Positions 39,768 through 46,712 of a DNA stretch of 64,000 nt are shown in pieces (position 1 is the stretch's first letter; every line of letters begins with the position of its first letter). The notes beneath the pieces are model-generated. The model did no database searches and was not told the DNA's origin. It saw only the letters and a list, made by a program, of their open reading frames with translations. The position numbers and the translations under genes are program-made. The stretch is from Alkaliphilus flagellatus (lineage in GTDB: Bacteria; Bacillota; Clostridia; Peptostreptococcales; Natronincolaceae): NCBI RefSeq assembly GCF_018919215.1, contig NZ_JAHLQK010000003.1, positions 1 through 64,000 of the forward strand, given 5' to 3'.

Positions 39768-39830
39768 CCTACACAAAAGGTTATAACCCTTCAGACTCAC
39801 TTTTATGAGTGATTCTGTGGGGGTTTTTAT
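39768..39830 (+). terminator. terminator, second copy of a repeated element
   Basis: CCTACACAAAAGGTTATAACCCTTCAGACTCAC, loop, GAGTGATTCTGTGGGGGTTTTTAT. It aligns with 38146-38207 outside and inside the stem. It closes the two-GNAT unit. Confidence 0.8.
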
Positions 39831-40104
39831 ATTTCTGATAAGAAATCATGATTCTAGATTTTATACTATAATTCTTTAAAGACATTAAGATAGTAGTCAC
39901 AGTAAATAAAGATAAAAAAATATATAGGAGGGAAATAAAATTATATAAAGAATAGTTATAGTGTATGAGACATTTGAAATTATACTATATAAATAAGTTA
40001 TTTGACTTAATTAAGTATACTGAAAGTCAAGATAATAGGAGATTTTTTGTTGCTTATATTTTTCGTAAGATTAAAAGTTAAATGAGAGATATGGAGGGGA
40101 ACAT
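39831..40104. other. AT-rich intergenic region before the fourth GNAT gene
   Basis: No gene was recognised. It contains a TAGGAGGG sequence at 39925 with no useful reading frame behind it, possibly a remnant ribosome-binding site of a lost gene. Confidence 0.4.
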
Positions 40105-40566
40105 ATGAATGACATTATTATAAAAAAGTTAAGCAGTGATGAAAAGATCCCATATGATTTACTTCTTTTGGCAGATCCATCAATTGAAACAATTAATGAT
40201 TATATATATAGGGGAAGCTGTTATGCTGCATATATTAATAATATTATTATTGGAGCCTATGTAATGATAAGAACAAGACCATTAACTTTGGAACTTGTAA
40301 ATATTGCAGTTATTGAGGAATATCAAGGCAAAGGGATAGGCAAGATATTAATATTTAATGCAATAGATATGGCAAAGAAAGATAAGGTAAAGGTTTTGGA
40401 AGTCGGGACAGGAAATTCCAGCATATCTCAATTAGCACTTTATCAAAAATGTGGATTTCGTATAGTTGGTATAGATAGAGATTTTTTTAAAAAGCATTAT
40501 ACAGATAAAATAATAGAAAATGGAATAGAATGTGTTGATATGATTAGGTTAAGTATAGATTTATAA
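40105..40566 (+). CDS. GNAT family N-acetyltransferase
   Basis: A 153-residue GNAT. ELVNIAVIEEYQGKGIGKILIFNAIDMAKK carries the acetyl-CoA loop QGKGIG, and SQLALYQKCGFRIVGIDRDFF is the C-terminal motif. The substrate is unknown. ATG follows GGAGGGGAACAT. The next ATG (40567) directly abuts its stop and opens a 26-codon hydrophobic frame (MIHWLCIGIYFIIIL...), possibly a frameshifted membrane-protein remnant. Confidence 0.87.
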   Translation: MNDIIIKKLSSDEKIPYDLLLLADPSIETINDYIYRGSCYAAYINNIIIGAYVMIRTRPLTLELVNIAVIEEYQGKGIGKILIFNAIDMAKKDKVKVLEVGTGNSSISQLALYQKCGFRIVGIDRDFFKKHYTDKIIENGIECVDMIRLSIDL

Positions 40567-40800
40567 ATGATACATTGGTTATGTATTGGTATCTATTTTA
40601 TAATTATTTTAATTTATACGTTATTTGGAAATTTTTTGGTTCATTGATGGAGTATGGAATTTCTCCTATAATAGGTTATTTTATATCTATAATTTGGCTA
40701 GTAAAATCCAAAGTTAATTCGTAATACTTATATATTGAGTAGTAAAATATTGTTCATTAATTTACTGAAAAATTTAATTACACTTAAAGGAGGAACTAAT

Positions 40801-41178
40801 ATGGGTGAGAATGTAGTTAAATTATTCTGGGAGTATATACATAATGCAGACTTTGATAGCCTTAATGAATTAATAAGTGATGATGCAAGTATATGGTTAC
40901 CAAATACAAAAGAAGTTTTTAAAGGCAAAAGAAAATATATAGAATTTAATAAAAAATATCCAGATAGGTGGTATGTTGATTTAGAGAAGTTATATGTGTG
41001 TGGTGAGACTGTTATTTCAGTTGCTAAAATATTTAACTCTGAAAATACTGCAAGTTTTTATGTAACATCATTTTTCAAAGTAAATAATAATTTAATAGAA
41101 GAAATAGTAGAGTATTGGGGAGATAATGGAGAACCTCCAAAATGGCGATTGCATGAAAAATTATCTGAAAGATATTGA
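40801..41178 (+). CDS. SnoaL-like / NTF2-fold protein
   Basis: A 125-residue protein with the NTF2/SnoaL pattern: VVKLFWEYIHNADFDSLNELISDDASIWLPNTKEVFKGKRKYIEFNKKYP. Such folds act as small-molecule binding or isomerase domains; the exact role is unknown. The frame is open further upstream, but AAAGGAGGAACTAAT marks ATG 40801 as the start. It lies 47 bases before deoD. Confidence 0.7.
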   Translation: MGENVVKLFWEYIHNADFDSLNELISDDASIWLPNTKEVFKGKRKYIEFNKKYPDRWYVDLEKLYVCGETVISVAKIFNSENTASFYVTSFFKVNNNLIEEIVEYWGDNGEPPKWRLHEKLSERY

Positions 41179-41225
41179 TTAACAATAAGAAATATGAAAT
41201 CTAAATATTAAGAGGAGGAATTAGC

Positions 41226-41930
41226 ATGAGTATTCATATAGGAGCAAAAAAAGGAGATATAGCTGAAACAATTTTATTACCGGGAGATCCATTAAGAGCT
41301 AAATATATAGCTGAGAATTTTTTAGCAGATGCAGTATGTTATAACGAAGTAAGAGGAATGTACGGGTATACAGGAACATATAAAGGGAAAAGAGTATCTG
41401 TTCAAGGAACAGGTATGGGAATACCTTCAATATCTATATATGTAAATGAATTAATACAAAGTTATGATGTAAAAAATCTGATAAGAATTGGTACATGTGG
41501 CTCAATGCAGGAAGATATAAAAGTTAGAGATGTTGTATTGGCGATGAGTGCTTCCACTAACTCTGGTGCAAATAAAGTTAGATTTAGTGGACTTGATTAT
41601 GCACCTACAGCCAATTTTGAGCTTCTTAATAAAGCACATGGTATTTCAAAAGACCTAGGTATGAATGTAAAAGTAGGAAATGTACTTACAAGTGATTTAT
41701 TTTATGGGGACAATCCAGATGCATGGAAAATGTGGGCAAAATATGGAACATTAGTTGTTGAAATGGAAACAGCTGAATTATATACAGTAGCATCCAAGTA
41801 TAACGTAAAAGCATTATCAATTTTAACAGTGAGTGACAGTGTTATAACAAAAGAGCTTACAACAGCTCAAGAAAGGCAAGAAACCTTTAACAATATGGTT
41901 GAAATAGCTTTAAAAACAGCATTAGAATAG
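41226..41930 (+). CDS. deoD: purine-nucleoside phosphorylase, DeoD type
   Basis: A 234-residue hexameric-type phosphorylase. [33 protein letters not shown] is the typical start, with phosphate-binding Arg in [16 protein letters not shown] and [16 protein letters not shown] (about residues 177-192). It cleaves purine ribo- and deoxyribonucleosides with phosphate in salvage. AAGAGGAGGAATTAGC gives a strong Shine-Dalgarno. It is the last gene of the block bracketed by the 17-base repeats. Confidence 0.95.
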   Translation: MSIHIGAKKGDIAETILLPGDPLRAKYIAENFLADAVCYNEVRGMYGYTGTYKGKRVSVQGTGMGIPSISIYVNELIQSYDVKNLIRIGTCGSMQEDIKVRDVVLAMSASTNSGANKVRFSGLDYAPTANFELLNKAHGISKDLGMNVKVGNVLTSDLFYGDNPDAWKMWAKYGTLVVEMETAELYTVASKYNVKALSILTVSDSVITKELTTAQERQETFNNMVEIALKTALE

Positions 41931-42020
41931 AAAATTGATATATTAGTAAAATTAATGCTGTTACATATTGGAGGGCTAAAAATATGGAAACAAATCTCGA
42001 TTTTTAAAATAAGAAAAGTC

Positions 42021-42077
42021 TATCAAAAAACATGGTTTAATGCAGTATACAACCCTCATTAAATCATGTTTTTTCCG
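42021..42077 (+). terminator. terminator after deoD, with the repeated 5' arm
   Basis: AAAAAACATGGTTTAATG, a loop, then CATTAAATCATGTTTTTTCC. It opens with the same 17 bases, TATCAAAAAACATGGTT, as the terminator at 36376. Confidence 0.8.
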
Positions 42078-42682
42078 TATTATCAATTTCATATATTAAA
42101 ATTTTATTTACTCTTATTCATACTATGATCCATCTTTGAGTTAACTGACTTATATTAGTTTTTACTAGAACTATATTATATAATTTAAATAATCTTAAAA
42201 TATAAAGATTTAATGATATATATATGGGTAAACTTAAAAGAATGTTTTATTATACATGTATAAAATCATTAAAAAAATAATTTATAGTTTAAATATATAA
42301 ATATAAATTATTCTAAACTGGATGAGTTCTATTTTATATAAAGTCTTTGAAATATAGAATGTCGAAAAATGTAAAAACAAAATCCACAAAAATTTAATAA
42401 TTTTTGATAAAATAAGATAAAAGTCCTATTGATAAATTAATATATTATTTGATAAGGAATAATATTAAAAAAACAGGACAAAAATAAGGTTTTATGCTAG
42501 AGCTAGTTAAGGCATCAAATTAATAAAATTTAGTTTATATCACCATTTTTATTTTTGTTGGAAAAAGATTTTTGTTTTTAGTTCTGCAACAATTCAATGA
42601 CAGGGAGGCTTAACATATAAAATAAAGAATTTAAACAAAGCAATAGAAATAATTTACAAGTTATAGGGAAGGTGATAGATCC
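42078..42682. other. long AT-rich intergenic region upstream of the CBS-GGDEF operon
   Basis: About 600 bases with no gene recognised. A Spo0A-box core TGTCGAA is at 42360-42366. The region is more AT-rich than its surroundings and has short A/T runs. It probably holds the promoter of the 42683 operon. Confidence 0.45.
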
Positions 42683-43036
42683 TTGGAAAGTAGAATTGAA
42701 GGAAACAAAAAAGCAGAAATTAATATGCGTTTTTCTGAGTTCGAAGTACCTCCTATGCAAGATGTATTAATAGTTGGAAAACGGGCTCCAATTGGACCAG
42801 AGGCAGCAAGAAGAATGGTAGATATATTATCTCCAGATCAATATGAAATAGTAAGAATTGAAGATAGGTATTTTGAAGCAATTGTGGTAAGAAAATCTTT
42901 ATTAAATATGCTTCCTCAAGATAAACTCATTAAAATGATAATGGAGGAAGGAGGAAAAATTGCTAACGATACTATGATTATAAGAGCTCAGATACGAATA
43001 ACTCTTAATGTTAGCAAATCTATTGATTTATGGTAA
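42683..43036 (+). CDS. conserved hypothetical protein encoded before a CBS-GGDEF protein
   Basis: A 117-residue protein, MESRIEGNKKAEINMRFSEF..., with a conserved-looking core PPMQDVLIVGKRAPIGPEAARRMVDILSPDQYEIVRIEDRYFEAIVVRKS. No membrane segment or known catalytic motif is evident, and I do not recognise a named family. A TTG start follows GGGAAGGTGATAGATCC. Its end overlaps the next gene by 7 bases, indicating coupled expression. Confidence 0.65.
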   Translation: MESRIEGNKKAEINMRFSEFEVPPMQDVLIVGKRAPIGPEAARRMVDILSPDQYEIVRIEDRYFEAIVVRKSLLNMLPQDKLIKMIMEEGGKIANDTMIIRAQIRITLNVSKSIDLW

Positions 43037-43893
43037 AAAAAGTTTTAAATATATCAGAAAAGAAATTAATGAAAGTTGATGTTTTAACTGGCGTAAAAAA
43101 AATCCAAAATATCTTTTATGAACAAAGTATAAAATGTTTCTCTGTTTATGATAACGATAAAATTGTGGGCGTAATTACAGAGAAAGAACTTGTAGTTGCC
43201 CACCCTAATAGAATAGCTGCTGATGTTATGTCTGATAAATATATTTGTGTTGATTTTTCTACATCTGTATGGGAAACAAAAAAAATATTTGAGTTAAATA
43301 AAGGTATTGAAGTTATATTTGTGCAGGATGAAAATGAGATTATAGGATACTTAACTAGGATGATCTTAAGTATAGAATTAGGAAAATCTGTTGATCTATT
43401 AACAGGACTATATAAAAGTGATTATATTTTTTACAATGCATATAATCTTTTTAAAAGTGAGGATAATATATCTATAATATTTATTGACTTAGATAATTTT
43501 GGATATATAGATAAAAAATATGGACATATAATTGGAGATTCCGTATTGAAAAAAGTAGCAGATATATTGAAAAAAAGTATTAACAAAGATTCTTATTTGT
43601 GCAGATATGCAGGAGATGAATTTGCAGTAGTAACCCCATATTCTATAGATGATAGTAAAAGACTTGCTCAGAATATCATAAAGGCTATAAACTCATACAT
43701 TTTCCCTGATAATATACAAGTTTCTGCATCAATTGGTATTACAGGTTGTAGCACACATAATAAAAAAGTAGACAATATTTTAGAATTAATAATTAACATG
43801 GTTAATATCGCAAGTTTATCGTCTACGAGAGCAAAACAAAAAGGTTATAATTCTATTAGTATTAAGAACATTGATATAGATGCAATCGCATAA
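43030..43893 (+). CDS. CBS-pair and GGDEF domain protein
   Basis: A 287-residue protein. Residues about 1-115 form two CBS units (IKCFSVYDNDKIVGVITEKEL and GIEVIFVQDENEIIGYLTRM). Residues about 120-275 are a GGDEF domain with DLLTGLYKSDYIF, FIDLDNFGYIDKKYGHIIGDSVL and the active-site form RYAGDEFAVV (AGDEF). The domain may make cyclic di-GMP. CBS domains usually bind adenosyl nucleotides, so energy state could gate it. It overlaps the upstream gene; ytrH-ytrI lie 337 bases downstream. Confidence 0.85.
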   Translation: MVKKVLNISEKKLMKVDVLTGVKKIQNIFYEQSIKCFSVYDNDKIVGVITEKELVVAHPNRIAADVMSDKYICVDFSTSVWETKKIFELNKGIEVIFVQDENEIIGYLTRMILSIELGKSVDLLTGLYKSDYIFYNAYNLFKSEDNISIIFIDLDNFGYIDKKYGHIIGDSVLKKVADILKKSINKDSYLCRYAGDEFAVVTPYSIDDSKRLAQNIIKAINSYIFPDNIQVSASIGITGCSTHNKKVDNILELIINMVNIASLSSTRAKQKGYNSISIKNIDIDAIA

Positions 43894-44230
43894 ACAGGCT
43901 GAATATTTACTAAAATTATTTTTATAAAAACTTGGTAGATGTTTATTAATTTAAGAATAGATATTATTAATGTGCACTTAATTTAATTTCTTTTATATTA
44001 TGTTATTCATTTAACTATATTTTAAAGGAATTGAAGATAAGTGCACTATTTTTTATAAATTAGTTATTTTAAATATAAACTTAAAAATTCATAGATTAAG
44101 TTTACATAAAGGCAGTATTCTTATCATATCTTGTAAAAAGAGATCTTTATAATGACTATTATTAAAAATAACAAGGGTTTATTTTATGAAGTTAAAAGTA
44201 GAAGATATTTTGTAAGGTATGGTGATTAAA
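43894..44230. other. intergenic region before ytrH
   Basis: No gene was recognised. GTGCACTTA (43972-43980) and TAAGTGCAC (44038-44046) form a 9-bp inverted repeat across a 57-base AT-rich spacer. A sporulation promoter for ytrH is expected here but could not be assigned with confidence. Confidence 0.4.
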
Positions 44231-44569
44231 TTGTCTAATTTTTATACCAGTATAGTACATAACTTTTTAATTGCTTTTGGCGTAGTGATTGGAGCAAGTG
44301 TTTTTGCAGGTATAGGAGCTATCATAACGGATTATCCACCACTTAAGCTTATGCTTAATATATCTAGTTCTATTAAAATATGGGCAATGGCAATTGCTAT
44401 TGGTGGAACGTTTTCTTCTTTTGCGGTAATAGAGAAAGGTCTATTTGAAGGCGAGCTCAAATCTATTATAAAGCAGATTATATATATACTAGTAGCTCTG
44501 TTAGGAGCAAATACAGGATATAGTTTTATTAAGTTGATCCAGAGGTGTGGCGAAATATGGGGCAATTAA
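44231..44569 (+). CDS. ytrH: sporulation membrane protein YtrH
   Basis: A 112-residue membrane protein with three hydrophobic segments (about residues 10-32, 42-62 and 76-97). FLIAFGVVIGASVFAGIGAIITDYPPLKLMLNIS matches the YtrH sporulation family. The TTG start at 44231 is chosen because GGTGATTAAA in front of it matches the 16S 3' end; an ATG at 44219 has only a cramped AAGG before it. It overlaps ytrI, as in Bacillus, where ytrH-ytrI are needed for normal spore formation. Confidence 0.82.
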   Translation: MSNFYTSIVHNFLIAFGVVIGASVFAGIGAIITDYPPLKLMLNISSSIKIWAMAIAIGGTFSSFAVIEKGLFEGELKSIIKQIIYILVALLGANTGYSFIKLIQRCGEIWGN

Positions 44570-45027
44570 AAAATAAGGGTCAAAAATTTATTTTATGTTT
44601 TATAGCAGGTTTAGTAACTGGTATATTAATAGGCACAGCTATCTTATCTATTATAGTTAGTTATAGAATGGATATGCATTATAAAAAAATCGCATACCTC
44701 GAAACAACCATTCAAGATAAAAATGCTCGACTTGAAAAATTAGAAAAATCAATTAATACTCAAAATATTATACTTAAGGATATAGAAATAATTTTAATTT
44801 TCGATGGAGATGAAATGGATGAGATAGATGAAATAGAAATAGAAAAAGCTATAAAAGAAAAATACAGTACACTATTAGGGAAAGAAGTCAAAAATATTGA
44901 TCCGGATATACTTATAGAAGTAGCAGATAAAAGAATTTTAAAGATAGAAGATAGAGAATATAGATTACATATCAATAAATTAATATTAACAGAGATATTA
45001 AAAATTTTTATAAAAGTTGAAATATAA
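44557..45027 (+). CDS. ytrI: sporulation protein YtrI
   Basis: A 156-residue protein: one N-terminal membrane helix (about residues 7-30), a coiled coil (about 35-65, YLETTIQDKNARLEKLEKSI) and a small C-terminal domain. It is identified mainly by pairing with ytrH and by this layout. ATG 44557 has AGAGGTG nine bases before it; a GTG four codons earlier lies in that signal. It overlaps the ytrH end. Confidence 0.72.
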   Translation: MGQLKNKGQKFILCFIAGLVTGILIGTAILSIIVSYRMDMHYKKIAYLETTIQDKNARLEKLEKSINTQNIILKDIEIILIFDGDEMDEIDEIEIEKAIKEKYSTLLGKEVKNIDPDILIEVADKRILKIEDREYRLHINKLILTEILKIFIKVEI

Positions 45028-45099
45028 ATTTTCTCATAAGAATAATCGATTAAAATCAAGATAAATGAAATGTTGATTGAGTCCATAAAAATTGTGTAA

Positions 45100-45152
45100 A
45101 GTCAAAGACTCCTAAAGACAATACTATAAATGTCTGTAGGAGTTTTTTATTG
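45100..45152 (+). terminator. ytrH-ytrI terminator
   Basis: AAAGACTCCTAAAGACA, loop, TGTCTGTAGGAGTTTTTTATT, a stem with one bulge and a T6 run. It lies 73 bases after ytrI. Confidence 0.75.
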
Positions 45153-45246
45153 GTAATTAATGCTTAGAAAGAAGCAAAAATTTAAAAAATCTTTTTAAAA
45201 GAGAAATATAATGATTAATAATTAATCATTATGTCATAAAAAAACA

Positions 45247-45621
45247 TTACTTATTATAAGAAGAAATAACTACATTTAAGTAACCCCAAAGATTTTGTTT
45301 GCTTTTATCGTCTAATTTTCTATAGGATTCAATTAGCTGTTTTTCATCTTCCGTATATTGACTAGAGAAATACTCTTCTTTTGTTTCCTTAATACTTTGA
45401 AGACTTAAGTTAGGATCAGGCTCTTCGCCAGTTAATATCCAGTCTATAGATATATTAAATATTTTTTTAAATTGTATTAAAGCATTTGCGGAGGGTAGAA
45501 ACTTATCATTTTCAAGTTCACTAAGATTACCAGTAGATAATCCAGTAATTTTGTTTATATCAATTAAAGTTAAATTATTAGCTTTACGTGCAAAGCGAAT
45601 TCTTTTTCCTATAGTATCCAT
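45247..45621 (-). CDS. XRE family transcriptional regulator
   Basis: A 124-residue regulator. The N-terminal helix-turn-helix GKRIRFARKANNLTLIDINKITGLSTGNLSELENDKFLPSA is of lambda-repressor/XRE type, and the C-terminal 60 residues are helical (YTEDEKQLIESYRKLDDKSKQNLWGYL), probably a dimerisation region. It is divergent from a small helix-turn-helix gene and a Spo0E-like gene. An inverted repeat lies in the shared promoter region. A GAAGGAGGTATTTTA Shine-Dalgarno is present. Confidence 0.85.
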   Translation of the reverse strand: MDTIGKRIRFARKANNLTLIDINKITGLSTGNLSELENDKFLPSANALIQFKKIFNISIDWILTGEEPDPNLSLQSIKETKEEYFSSQYTEDEKQLIESYRKLDDKSKQNLWGYLNVVISSYNK

Positions 45622-45646
45622 TAAAATACCTCCTTCTACAAATTAT

Positions 45647-45704
45647 CTTTTATCAGAAAAAACTATCAAAAACATTTGACTTTATCTGATAAAAGAGATA
45701 ACAT
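45647..45704. promoter_or_regulatory. XRE operator and rightward promoter
   Basis: CTTTTATCAG (45647-45656) and CTGATAAAAG (45686-45695) form a perfect 10-bp inverted repeat. The right arm contains the smaller palindrome TTATCTGATAA. A rightward promoter TTGACT (45676-45681), 17 bases, TAACAT (45699-45704) carries the right operator in its spacer. The XRE protein would be expected to repress it. Confidence 0.6.
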
Positions 45705-45800
45705 TGATTTATGATTAACTTTTAATCTTTATTATTGTATCATAAATATCTTATAAAAGAGAATGATAGATTTTGTTATGTAACAGGGGGATGATTTTGT

Positions 45801-46016
45801 GTGAGAAAAAGAAAGTTAACTAACTTTGGAGAGCAAGTTAAGAAACGATTATTTTATTTAAATATGACACAAAAAACACTGGCAAAAAAGGTTGGAACAT
45901 CAGAAGCATATCTTAGCATGATTTTATATGGGGAAAGATCAGGATCAAAATACAAGGATATGATAGAAAATATTCTTTTAATGAATACTGGTCAAAATAC
46001 AGAAAATAAAAAATAG
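45801..46016 (+). CDS. small helix-turn-helix protein
   Basis: A 71-residue basic protein that is essentially one XRE-like helix-turn-helix: FGEQVKKRLFYLNMTQKTLAKKVGTSEAYLSMILYGERSGSKYKDMIENIL. It resembles phage Cro-like or anti-repressor-sized regulators. GTG start after GGGGGATGATTTTGT. It is the first gene rightward of the XRE operator and precedes the Spo0E-like gene by 44 bases. Confidence 0.75.
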   Translation: MRKRKLTNFGEQVKKRLFYLNMTQKTLAKKVGTSEAYLSMILYGERSGSKYKDMIENILLMNTGQNTENKK

Positions 46017-46060
46017 AGCATAGGGAATAAGTATAAAAAGATTTTTGGGGGGCTATTTTA

Positions 46061-46297
46061 ATGAATAGAAACAAGTATGACAATAAAGGAATTGTTATTA
46101 GTAAAGAGTATAATGAATTATTAGAATTGAAGAAAGACATGGAGAAAATGAAAGACAGATTAAATGCTTTAGTTTCTGTGGAAAAAAATAATGTAAAAGA
46201 AGATATATTAGATTTAAGTAGAAAGTTAGATAACATAATTTTAAAGTATATCTTTTTGGAAAAACATTTAAAATCTAAAATTATGATTAAAAAGTAA
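46061..46297 (+). CDS. Spo0E-like aspartyl-phosphate phosphatase
   Basis: A 78-residue helical protein. LELKKDMEKMKDRLNALV (residues 21-38) and LSRKLDNIILKY (52-63) fit the two-helix Spo0E family, whose signature is S-x-x-L-D. Spo0E proteins dephosphorylate Spo0A~P and delay sporulation. The signature has Arg-Lys where many have Gln-Glu, which still fits the family. Start ATG with a GGGGGGCTATTTTA Shine-Dalgarno. It is probably expressed with the upstream helix-turn-helix gene. Confidence 0.72.
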   Translation: MNRNKYDNKGIVISKEYNELLELKKDMEKMKDRLNALVSVEKNNVKEDILDLSRKLDNIILKYIFLEKHLKSKIMIKK

Positions 46298-46342
46298 ATA
46301 AAAGTATACATCTAATTTTGATAAGTATTAATTTTATATAAA

Positions 46343-46394
46343 ATAAGCCACTCAATTCGAATCTAACATAGATATAGGGTGGCTTTTTTATATC
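46343..46394 (+). terminator. terminator after the Spo0E-like gene
   Basis: AAGCCACTC...GGGTGGCTTTTTTAT: a 9-bp outer stem with a large AT-rich loop and a T6 run. Confidence 0.75.
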
Positions 46395-46712
46395 TTACTG
46401 TATTCTTAAGGTAGTAATACAAATATTTGTTATATAAGTATAATTAAAGATTCCATAAAAATCCTCTTTTTTACTTTTAAAGGATAAATGTTTGTGATAA
46501 AATATTTTTTATACCAATGGTTGTATATTTCAACAAAATTAAATTGTAGTAATTGATGGATACTATTGTTCAACTAAATAGAAAGATATATAAAGAATGA
46601 TTAATGGGTAATATAAACAAAGGTCTAGGCAAGATAAAGTCTTTGTTTGAACTTTGCTAATGAGTGATTGTAAAGAATACAAGGTTAAAATCAAATAGAA
46701 AAAGGTGATAAT
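46395..46712. other. glmS upstream region, no glmS ribozyme seen
   Basis: An AT-rich leader. The hairpin AAAGGTCTAGGCAAGATAAAGTCTTT (46619-46644) is present. The conserved glmS ribozyme core (AGCGCC... and GACGAGG-like pairing elements) was looked for and not found, so glmS here is probably controlled differently from B. subtilis. Confidence 0.5.

Noticed and set aside
38146-39830. Integron-like attC sites between GNAT genes
   Set aside because: The repeated hairpins end in T-runs and lack the paired core sites of attC; no integrase is present. Duplicated terminators explain them better.
40567-40727. Small membrane-protein gene after the fourth GNAT
   Set aside because: Only short hydrophobic frames in two reading frames with no good ribosome-binding site; at most a remnant.
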